Source of the DNA: Vulcanimicrobiota bacterium
GTDB taxonomy: Bacteria > Vulcanimicrobiota > Xenobia > Xenobiales > JADMJV01
Assembly (NCBI GenBank): GCA_023447635.1
Contig: JAEXNA010000189.1
Location: forward strand, 1 to 45,282
Direction: 5' to 3'
Length of the DNA stretch: 45,282 bases
Shown here: in pieces, positions 8,247 to 14,957 of the stretch
Layout: each line of letters opens with the position of its first letter
Numbering within the stretch: position 1 is the stretch's first letter
Notes under the pieces: model-generated
Database searches by the model: none
Told to the model about the DNA's origin: nothing
What the model saw: the letters and a program-made list of their open reading frames with translations, nothing else
Made by a program: the position numbers and the translations under genes

Positions 8247-9944
8247 CTAAAACTCTAGCTCGACCCGGACCAGACCGGCGCGCTCCTGGCGCAGCACCAG
8301 TTCGCAGCGCGACCCCTTGGCCGCGCGAACCACCCAGACCAGCTTGACCCGGTCGTCGGTAGCGTCGCCGATGCGCCAGAGCGGGGAAGCCGGCTTGTAC
8401 GCCACGCCCTCGAGATGGCCACACTCCTGGCGCAGCTTGCCGCTGACCAGGCTCATCCCTTCGGCTAGCTCCAGTTCGGCCACTACGGGGCGGCAGACTT
8501 TGCGCTCCAGCGCCTTGCGCGTCACGTAAGTGGGCAGATAGCCGCGGTTCTGGGCCACCACCTGCACCCGGTAGGTGTCATCGCCCAGCGGTTCTACCTG
8601 ACTGCTGTGAACGGTGAGCAGCGGCGTGGTCAGCCCCTGCCACAGAACCCACTCGGTCAGCGGTTCCAGTTCGGACTCGAGGTACTTCAGCGGAGGGTTG
8701 CGGAAGGTCTGGATCATGTCCCAACCTCCGATCTCGACCCGACCGAAGTCGGGATGGTCGTAGGGCTGCCAGTCGGCATAGCCCTTGCCATCGAGGTCCT
8801 CGTCCGACCACTTCAGCAGTGCGACCTCTTCCTCCATCGGATGCTTGTCGAACCAGTCGATGAAGCGCGGCTTGGTGCCCGGCTTGCCGTCGAACCCGTT
8901 CATGATGCCCGCCTTGCGGTGAGCCGACCAGATCTCGCAGGTCCAGGCGAACAGACCCAGATGCTCATAAGCCCAGTCGTCGAACGTGCCCGTGATCACC
9001 TCTTTGGCGTGGTAGCGGAAGTCGTGATAGACCGAGAACGCCGGATAGCCGTTGGCCGCCGTCAGCTTCTCGCCGATGCGCTGGAACATCTCCAGGTCCT
9101 GGGTGGGGAACCTCTCGTCGGCCGAGTGGCTGTAGGGGCGCAGAATCACCCCCGAGAACGTGTGGAACACCACCGCGTGGCAGATGTTGGGGTGGCTGGT
9201 GATGAAGCGCACGCACGCCTGCACCTCGGGCTCCGAGGCGGGGAACGGGCCCGCGCCCTGCTGCTCGTCTTCGGGGCGCCAGGAGGCGGGATAGTTACGG
9301 TTCAGGTCCAGGCGCTGCTTGCCCGGAGCGATGTCGATGGTCACGCCGTCGTAAGGCGCCAGCAGTCGACCCTCGGGGAGCAGACGGTAGAACGTCCCCT
9401 CCCGGTCCTCGGGTTCGCGACGCACCAGCAGGCGCGGCTCTTCAGGGTAGACTTTCCACGGACCGTTCGGGTCTTCGATGCGCATCTGGACCACCCGACC
9501 GTCGCCGTCGATGTCCTCCACCCGCAGCCCCTCCAACGGCTCCTCGTCGTAAGGATAAGGCCGCACCGAACTGCGCAGGTAGATCGGGCGGTCGGCCAGC
9601 GTCAGCTCCGCCCCGTCAGGGTTCACTCGAGGGACGATGTAGAACGCCCGAGTCTCTAACAGATGGGCGATATCGGGCTCGTTTTGCCCCGTCAGCAGGC
9701 GGTTCAGCAGATGCAGACAGGCCGACGAAGCGGAAAGCTCGCTCGAGTGGATGTTGCCGTCGATCCAGAGCGCCGGACGCTCGCGGTCATCCCCTTTGGC
9801 GACCACCGCGCACCAGATGTCTCGCCCTTCATAACTCTTTCCGATCGACTCCAGTCGCATCAGGTCGGGATGGTCGGTAGCCAACTCTTGAAGAGCCTCG
9901 GTCAGTTCGGCGTAGCGCAGGTAGCGATCAAAGGTCACGGGCAT
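8247..9944 (-). CDS. M14-family zinc carboxypeptidase
   Basis: The 565-residue metallopeptidase has zinc ligands HxxE in GNIHSSE (H66, E69) and H261 in VFHTFSG. The substrate-binding pieces RVNPDG (106-111) and LNRNYP (214-219) are present, and the catalytic Glu is E337 in TCEIWS. An acidic insert between NPDG and LNRNYP and a C-terminal beta-rich domain of about 130 residues make it longer than the bare catalytic domain. No signal peptide is visible from ATG 9944, so it may be cytoplasmic. It converges on the nucleotidyltransferase and diverges from the kinase gene. It probably trims C-terminal residues from peptides; specificity is unknown. Confidence 0.88.
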   Translation of the reverse strand: MPVTFDRYLRYAELTEALQELATDHPDLMRLESIGKSYEGRDIWCAVVAKGDDRERPALWIDGNIHSSELSASSACLHLLNRLLTGQNEPDIAHLLETRAFYIVPRVNPDGAELTLADRPIYLRSSVRPYPYDEEPLEGLRVEDIDGDGRVVQMRIEDPNGPWKVYPEEPRLLVRREPEDREGTFYRLLPEGRLLAPYDGVTIDIAPGKQRLDLNRNYPASWRPEDEQQGAGPFPASEPEVQACVRFITSHPNICHAVVFHTFSGVILRPYSHSADERFPTQDLEMFQRIGEKLTAANGYPAFSVYHDFRYHAKEVITGTFDDWAYEHLGLFAWTCEIWSAHRKAGIMNGFDGKPGTKPRFIDWFDKHPMEEEVALLKWSDEDLDGKGYADWQPYDHPDFGRVEIGGWDMIQTFRNPPLKYLESELEPLTEWVLWQGLTTPLLTVHSSQVEPLGDDTYRVQVVAQNRGYLPTYVTRKALERKVCRPVVAELELAEGMSLVSGKLRQECGHLEGVAYKPASPLWRIGDATDDRVKLVWVVRAAKGSRCELVLRQERAGLVRVELEF

Positions 9945-10020
9945 AGCTGGAAGCTTTGCGTCGAGCCGAGTGAGCCCCTTCCAGCCCAGGAGTTCCGGGG
10001 CCTATACGGAAGCACCGAAC

Positions 10021-12144
10021 ATGCTCCAAACTGGACAGATTCTCGAGGGAAAGTACCGTATAGAGAACAAGATCGACGAGGGCGGGATGGGCCAGGTGTA
10101 TCGGGTCCGCCACCTTACTCTCGACCGTTTCTTCGCGCTCAAGGTGCTGCGCCCGCTGTCCACCGTGCCGGCCGAGCAGAAGGCTTACGTCGAGCAGTTC
10201 GAACTTGAAGCGCGCATCCTGGCCACCCTCGACCATCCCGGCCTGGCGAAGGTCGTCGACCTGTTCCACGACGAAACGACGTCGTTTCTGGTCATGGAAC
10301 TGGTCCAGGGGATGACCCTCACCCGGATGCTCGAAGACGCCGTCAGCCCGCTCAGCCAGGAGGCCGTCAAGAAGCTAGCCGAGCAGGCGCTCGACGTGCT
10401 GGAGTATCTGCACAGTTCGGACCCGCCGGTGATCGTGCGCGACATCAAGCCGGACAACCTGATGGTGACCTCGGACGGGCGCCTGAAGCTGATCGATTTT
10501 GGTCTGGCCAAGACGTTCGTCGAAGGGCAGGATACCCAGACCATCGTGCGCGGCATGGGCACCGACTGCTACGCCCCGATGGAGCAGTATGGCGAAGGCA
10601 GCACCGACGGGCGGACCGACCTTTTCGCCCTGGGCGCCTCGCTGTACTTCGCCCTGACCGGGGAAGCGCCGCCGCCGGTCTGGCGACGCGCTTCGCTACA
10701 GCAAGCGCTGCCTCACCCGGCCGAGAAAAACCCCACCGTGACGGAAGACTTTTGGACGGGTCTCAAGGCGCTCATGGAGATCGACATGCGAGGGCGTCCG
10801 GCCAACGTCAGCGCGGCTCGCCAGGGTTTGGCGCTGGCGCCGGCCTCTCCAACCACCTCGAACCTGCGCACGACCACCCCCCTGGTGGTCGCTCACGGAG
10901 TGGACTACCGCCTGGCCAGCGCCGAAGAGTTCTATCCGTTTCACCCGGGCGACTGGATCCTCAAGGTGATGCAGGCGGCCAGCGTGGCGCAGGCGCGCGA
11001 AGTGCGGGTGGTGCAGACGCGCAGCGTCTGCAAGGTGGCTTTGAGTATCCCCGCCCACGGACTGCCCGAGGCGGGGGCGATCCTCGACGCTCTGACCGGC
11101 CAGCGCGACCCGGGGCTTCCCTGGCTCGACGAACTGGCCTACGGCCTGCGCATGGTGGGCGAGTTCCGCGACTTCTCCCTGATGCTCGACAACTGGCGTC
11201 GGGCCTGGAAGGTGGAGGGGAGGGGAGGCAAACTGGAGGCGTTCCCGGTCAAATCCGAGGGGAAAGCGGGGCTCTTCCTGGAGGTGGCCTACGTCGGCAA
11301 AGGCGTCGACCGGGCTCGACAGGCCGCCGACGAGATGGTGGGCCTGGTGCGCCGCACCCGACTCTGCCCGTTCCCGCTCTACATCGACGACCGTCGGGCC
11401 AACTGGGAACGGTCGACCGAGCGTCCTCTGTTCAAAGGCCAGGTGCGCGAGGTGTATCTGGCTTCGGTCAGTCTGCCGCCGGACGGTCAGATTCAGCACC
11501 AGCGCGCCCTGGAGCGACCGGAGATTTTGGGCGACGACGAAGCGCTGGCGCGTTTTGCTCCCCCGGACGGCCGACCCTCGGACGCCCACCTGGACCTTCG
11601 CGTCTACCTGGAGCCGACGCTCTCCAAAGCTTCGACTCTGGCCGGTTTCACCTACCTGCGTCAGCCTATGCGGCTGCTCTGGTATCGGCACGGAGTTCTC
11701 TGCGGAGAGCAGACGGTGGAGGGGTGGCACAGCCTGGAGATCACGGCCCACTGCGAAGGCAGCCATCTTCCGGCGAACGCTTCCGGCTTGAGCATCACAC
11801 CGGGCGAGGTTCGCTTCCCCATGCACCTGCGCGCGATGACCCGCCTGCCCGAGATACTGCCCGTGATCAAATCCGAACTCGAGGCCTACGAGCCTCCCAA
11901 GCCCGCGCCGTCGAGTTCGGTAGGGAAGGCCGCCGCCGGCATCGTGGCCGGTCCGCTGCTGGTGCTGCTGTTCGGAGCCGCCGCCGGCCCGATCGTGATG
12001 AAGTCGGCGCTGGCTATGGGCGCCTTGCAGAAGGCCGCCGCGCTGGGCGGAGTGGCAGGCTACCTGTATTACGACCGCGAGGAAGAGATGCTGCGCAACG
12101 CCTGCGTGAAAGCCCTCAACGCCTTCCAACCCGCCCAGACCTGA
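10021..12144 (+). CDS. Eukaryote-like Ser/Thr protein kinase
   Basis: The 707-residue protein has a kinase domain at about 12-280: glycine loop DEGGMGQVY (19-27), Lys41 in ALKV, Glu63 in helix C, catalytic loop VRDIKPDN (139-146; Asp141, Lys143, Asn146) and DFG at 159-161. The His of HRD is Val here, a change also seen in other bacterial kinases. Then follow about 330 residues with no recognised domain and a C-terminal Gly/Ala-rich hydrophobic region (IVAGPLLVLLFGAAAG) that may be membrane-associated, ending YDREEEMLRNACVKAL. The ATG at 10021 directly precedes the kinase fold. A remnant of a paralogous 3' end lies about 700 bp downstream. Confidence 0.88.
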   Translation: MLQTGQILEGKYRIENKIDEGGMGQVYRVRHLTLDRFFALKVLRPLSTVPAEQKAYVEQFELEARILATLDHPGLAKVVDLFHDETTSFLVMELVQGMTLTRMLEDAVSPLSQEAVKKLAEQALDVLEYLHSSDPPVIVRDIKPDNLMVTSDGRLKLIDFGLAKTFVEGQDTQTIVRGMGTDCYAPMEQYGEGSTDGRTDLFALGASLYFALTGEAPPPVWRRASLQQALPHPAEKNPTVTEDFWTGLKALMEIDMRGRPANVSAARQGLALAPASPTTSNLRTTTPLVVAHGVDYRLASAEEFYPFHPGDWILKVMQAASVAQAREVRVVQTRSVCKVALSIPAHGLPEAGAILDALTGQRDPGLPWLDELAYGLRMVGEFRDFSLMLDNWRRAWKVEGRGGKLEAFPVKSEGKAGLFLEVAYVGKGVDRARQAADEMVGLVRRTRLCPFPLYIDDRRANWERSTERPLFKGQVREVYLASVSLPPDGQIQHQRALERPEILGDDEALARFAPPDGRPSDAHLDLRVYLEPTLSKASTLAGFTYLRQPMRLLWYRHGVLCGEQTVEGWHSLEITAHCEGSHLPANASGLSITPGEVRFPMHLRAMTRLPEILPVIKSELEAYEPPKPAPSSSVGKAAAGIVAGPLLVLLFGAAAGPIVMKSALAMGALQKAAALGGVAGYLYYDREEEMLRNACVKALNAFQPAQT

Positions 12145-12179
12145 AAAGAACTCTTGACCCCGAGGCTAGGCGAAGCGAT

Positions 12180-12833
12180 ATGCTGAAAGTTTGCGAGCTA
12201 TCCCCAATGCTGGACGTGGATTCCCGGGTCATCGGAACAACTCTCCGCTGCATCGAGAACGAAACGTGGCCCGCTGAAGAGGGAGAGGAAGTTCCGTGCA
12301 CGCTGATAGCGGGTCATGGTGTTCTGATCGAGCTGAAGGCTGCTCTAGCCCCACACCCTCCCTTTCTCCCCCCTGATGTCATTGAGCTGTGCTCAGAAGC
12401 CGTCGTTCCCAGTTCTTACCAGGAGCACGTCCAGGAGGGGCTCTATCTTCGCCCCGTATCGAGCGCCTTCGACACTAGAGCGGGAATGATGATAGACAGA
12501 AGAGCGCTCAGCGAGAGCTTGAACATTCTTGCAAGCGAAAAGGAGCAGAGGAGACTTTGGCTATCAAATAATCCAGACGAGATGTCCTTGTTCGATGAAG
12601 AGGTTTGCGGAGTCTTCGACGACTCGCGCCTGGACCGCGCCATAGACTCCGGCTGGTTGTCCAAGTATTGCTCTGAACGCTTCTGTGACGAGGTCCAAAG
12701 GTTGCGGACAGCGCTCTCTAAAGTTCCATCGCAGCAGCCGCCTGAAATCATCATTGACCACCCGAGCATGACCGTGGCTCGTGAAAGTGCTCGCCAACTG
12801 CTGGGATTGCTCCCGACCGAGAGTGCGTTATAG
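12180..12833 (+). CDS. Hypothetical protein, low-GC segment
   Basis: The 217-residue protein is acidic and unrecognised. There is no signal peptide, membrane segment or known motif; it includes DEEVCGVFDDSRLDRAIDSGW and a helix-rich C-terminus. Base composition is visibly lower in GC than its neighbours and rare codons such as ATA and TTA occur, which suggests recent acquisition. It begins 35 bp after the kinase stop and ends 1 bp before a fragment that matches the kinase C-terminus, as if it had been inserted into or replaced part of a second kinase copy. TTGACC at 12154 could be a -35 element, in which case ATG 12207 would be the start. Confidence 0.6.
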   Translation: MLKVCELSPMLDVDSRVIGTTLRCIENETWPAEEGEEVPCTLIAGHGVLIELKAALAPHPPFLPPDVIELCSEAVVPSSYQEHVQEGLYLRPVSSAFDTRAGMMIDRRALSESLNILASEKEQRRLWLSNNPDEMSLFDEEVCGVFDDSRLDRAIDSGWLSKYCSERFCDEVQRLRTALSKVPSQQPPEIIIDHPSMTVARESARQLLGLLPTESAL

Positions 12834-12873
12834 GCTGCGCAACGGCTGCGTCAAGGCGCTTGCACTACTTTGA
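12834..12873 (+). pseudogene. Remnant of a second kinase gene 3' end
   Basis: From 12835 the codons read LRNGCVKALALL followed by TGA at 12871-12873. The kinase upstream ends LRNACVKALNAF... encoded at 12091 onward. The DNA differs mostly at third codon positions (GTG/GTC, AAA/AAG, GCC/GCG, CTC/CTT), so this is a diverged coding paralogue and not a recent direct repeat. Nothing else of the kinase precedes it. The low-GC gene abuts it. Confidence 0.6.
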
Positions 12874-12892
12874 CTTGGAAAAATTGCTAAAC

Positions 12893-13189
12893 ATGGGTCT
12901 TTGTCTGCCTCCCTTAGACGATGGCGAGGAACTACTAGGACTGTTGCACGATGCAGCACATCCACCGGGTGTTTGGATAACAAGCTTAGGCTTATGCCAT
13001 CAAGCAGGTGAACAGGCCTCAAAGATGCTTTACAGAGAAATAGAAACAATAAGACCTCCATCCGACAAGAATACACGAGAGTTAGACATTGTTTCTAATG
13101 GCTGCATCCAGCGCTTGATTCTGTCAGACCCTCTTTCACTATATGCCTTTCTAAGGCTAGTCTTGATAGATCTTGCCAGAAAGGACTAG
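12893..13189 (+). CDS. Small hypothetical protein, low-GC segment
   Basis: The 98-residue product from ATG 12893 is unrecognised; an earlier in-frame TTG at 12860 would begin inside the kinase remnant, so the ATG was preferred. It has no membrane segment and looks helical, ending with a hydrophobic stretch (LYAFLRLVLIDLARKD). The DNA is the most AT-rich part of the window, with AGA, ATA and TTA codons. The ribosome-binding site is poor (GGAAAA about 12 nt upstream). Together with the gene before it this forms a low-GC patch after the kinase. Confidence 0.45.
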   Translation: MGLCLPPLDDGEELLGLLHDAAHPPGVWITSLGLCHQAGEQASKMLYREIETIRPPSDKNTRELDIVSNGCIQRLILSDPLSLYAFLRLVLIDLARKD

Positions 13190-13195
13190 GTCGTA

Positions 13196-13553
13196 AGGTT
13201 GGGCTTGGCCCAAGGCTTAGGCTCGGTTCACTCGACGTAAGCCCAATACTGGATCTGGACGGGCTTCCAGTCTTCGTTCGTAACGGATCTTTCCGGGCCT
13301 CTGATAGAGCCCAGCCTGCGGGCCGGGCTCTGTGTTCCATCACCCTTGCCCCGGGAAGGGCGAAGGAAACCCCCCGGCTCGCACCTGGTGGCCTTGAGCC
13401 GTCGAGGTCGAGGGCTGGACTACAAGGCCAGGGCTGGGCGGCGGGCTCGCGCGTGATCCCGTGTCCTATCCAGGGCCAATCCGGGAAGTCTCCACAGCAA
13501 ACCCGCCACAGCATCAAAGAAGCCTCCGGCCGCAAGGTTGGAGGCTTCTTTTA
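13196..13553 (+). ncRNA. Candidate structured RNA in gene-free stretch
   Basis: No plausible gene covers 13190-13587. Hairpins follow one another: TTGGGC/GCCCAA at 13199-13213 (or, exclusive with it, TTGGGCTT 13199-13206 with AAGCCCAA 13239-13246), ACTGGA/TCCAGT at 13248-13271, AGAGCCC/GGGCTCT at 13306-13331, and TGGCCTTG 13389-13396 with CAAGGCCA 13423-13430 enclosing AGCC/GGCT. The stretch ends at a strong terminator. The about 350-nt length would suit tmRNA or RNase P RNA, but I find neither the tmRNA ends nor the RNase P conserved core. It may be an unrecognised RNA or only a structured trailer of the preceding genes. Confidence 0.3.
13516..13553. terminator. Strong intrinsic terminator, probably bidirectional
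   Basis: AAAGAAGCCTCC at 13516-13527 pairs perfectly with GGAGGCTTCTTT at 13540-13551 around a 12-nt loop, followed by TT. The A-rich and T-rich arms allow it to act on both strands. It separates the + strand stretch from the convergent gene ending at 13588. Confidence 0.8.
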
Positions 13554-13587
13554 GTTCATCCAGGTGGCTGAGAGCTCATCTTACTCT

Positions 13588-14001
13588 TCAGTTAGGCTTG
13601 TAGCGGGCCAGCAGCTGTTCGGCTTCGCGGATCTGCTGCTGGGCGTCGGGGCCGGGGGCTTTGCCTTCGGTCTGGAAGCGTTTCTTCAGGCCTTCCAGGC
13701 GCTTGACCTCGGTCTCGTAGGCGCCCTTTTCGAAGCGAGCGCCCATCTTGTCGAACGGTTCGACGGTGCGGCGCAGCGCTACGATGAAGCGGCCCAGCGA
13801 CTCTTCGGCGGGGATGCTGGTGGCGTCGCCCAACTCCAGTCCCATGTCCTCGATCTGGTGAGCGCCAGCGTGCTCTTTTTCCCCAGCAGCTTTCAGGGCG
13901 TACTTCATACCCGCGAAGATGGCTAGCGGAAGGCCTAAAAAGCAGCCGGCGGTGGCGATCTGGGATGCGTCGCGAGCGTGGATCGGTTGGGGACTGGGCA
14001 C
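13588..14001 (-). CDS. Hypothetical protein with one N-terminal membrane helix
   Basis: The 137-residue protein starts at GTG 14001, chosen because GAGAGGAGT lies 7 nt upstream. A single hydrophobic segment (IATAGCFLGLPLAIFAGMKYAL, about residues 15-36) is followed by a charged, helical domain. The C-terminal part (EVKRLEGLKKRF...QQQIREAEQLLARY) looks like a coiled coil or helical hairpin. I do not recognise the family. It is divergent from the secretion-like operon (200 bp between starts) and ends close to the bidirectional terminator. It could be an accessory of the pilus-like system, but only position supports that. Confidence 0.6.
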   Translation of the reverse strand: MPSPQPIHARDASQIATAGCFLGLPLAIFAGMKYALKAAGEKEHAGAHQIEDMGLELGDATSIPAEESLGRFIVALRRTVEPFDKMGARFEKGAYETEVKRLEGLKKRFQTEGKAPGPDAQQQIREAEQLLARYKPN

Positions 14002-14172
14002 TGGCGGACTCCTCTCGTTGAGCCTGCAGACTTCCCACACCTGGCTCGACAAACCTGCCCCACGCCAGGGTTAACAAAGCTGGTCGAAGTTTGTAACACC
14101 CAGTAGGAAGATCGGGCCTTCGCACCACTCTCCGGCCATCGTCGCGAAGTATACTATGCCATCGCACTTTTG

Positions 14173-14199
14173 TTGCACGTGGTAGAGCTGTGCTATGAT
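14173..14199 (+). promoter_or_regulatory. Likely promoter of the pseudopilin operon
   Basis: TATGAT at 14194-14199 is a good -10 element. A -35 could be TTGCAC at 14173-14178 (15-bp spacer) or TTGTTG at 14170-14175 (18-bp spacer). Transcription would begin close to TTG 14202. Nothing comparable lies between the following, overlapping genes. Confidence 0.5.
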
Positions 14200-14201
14200 A
14201 G

Positions 14202-14957
14202 TTGGCGGGAAAAATTGCTTTGGCCAGATTCCGTTTCAAGATAGTCGACAGTCAAGGACGGCGCCGAAGCGGGGTTCTCCGGGCCGATAGTCTGGAAGTC
14301 GCCAGGAGCGCCCTCCACTCGAAGCTGTGCCAGATCGAAGAGCTGACCCCTCTCCCTGACGAAGGGCAAGCGGTCGAAGTGAACCGACTCGAGCGCTCCT
14401 TCCATCGCCTCGACCTGGCACGGCGGGCGCTGATGGTCCTTTTCGGCGGGATCTTCTTGCTTTCGCTCTACGCCTGGTTCGGACAGCCGAAGGCTCCCAC
14501 CGCGTCAGCGGCTCCCACCCTTCCTGACCAGACGTCGACCTTTCGGGCCCAGGGCGGTCTGAGGCTGGGACCCTCCCAGGGCGAGCCGTCCGAGTGGACG
14601 GTGCGTTTGCAGTTCCCCGAACTGCCTTACGAGGTGGGAGGGGTGCTCGACGATGCCGCAGGGGGTCAGTTCGAGTTCCCCATCGATTTGCCGGGCGAGC
14701 GCCCGCGGAAGGTCGATGTCGAGGTCGAGCACGAAGGCCGACGATGGCGGATTGCAGGCGGTAGGGCCGTGCCGGCTCAGGGTGATCTGGAACTTGGCCA
14801 GTTCGAAGTCGTGCCTCCGGAAGCGGAAGAGGAGCCGCCCAGCGTGGCTGCGGCCGCACCCTCGCCAGGAGCGGAGCCTCGCCGGAAGGGCCGACCTCTG
14901 CAAAAAAAGGATATTCTTCGAGTACTGAAGGCAAAACAGCAGCGGGGGCAACGTTGA
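14202..14957 (+). CDS. Bitopic protein with GspF N-terminal-like cytoplasmic domain
   Basis: Residues 8-50 (ARFRFKIVDSQGRRRSG, then ADSLEVARSALHSKL) match the small cytoplasmic domain that opens GspF/PilC proteins of type II secretion and type IV pili (A-F-Y-K-x-x-D-x-x-G ... G-x-x-x-ADS-x-x-x-A-R-x-x-L). Here it is followed by one transmembrane helix (about 79-96) and a beta-rich probable periplasmic domain with an acidic, Pro/Ala-rich linker and basic tail. The GspF encoded at 19044-20126 lacks this domain, so it may act in trans or as a GspL/PilN-like link to the ATPase. TTG 14202 or TTG 14220 (GGCGGGA 9 nt upstream) may be the start. Its TGA overlaps the next start (TTGA). Confidence 0.65.
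   Translation: MAGKIALARFRFKIVDSQGRRRSGVLRADSLEVARSALHSKLCQIEELTPLPDEGQAVEVNRLERSFHRLDLARRALMVLFGGIFLLSLYAWFGQPKAPTASAAPTLPDQTSTFRAQGGLRLGPSQGEPSEWTVRLQFPELPYEVGGVLDDAAGGQFEFPIDLPGERPRKVDVEVEHEGRRWRIAGGRAVPAQGDLELGQFEVVPPEAEEEPPSVAAAAPSPGAEPRRKGRPLQKKDILRVLKAKQQRGQR

Noticed and set aside
13095..13535. 146-codon open frame on the - strand
   Set aside because: It runs through the hairpin stretch and the terminator arm, overlaps the 3' part of the low-GC gene and has a composition unlike protein.
13196..13553. tmRNA or RNase P RNA
   Set aside because: Length fits, but the tmRNA terminal tRNA-like sequences and tag frame, and the RNase P GAGGAAAGUCC and ACAGAA cores, are absent.
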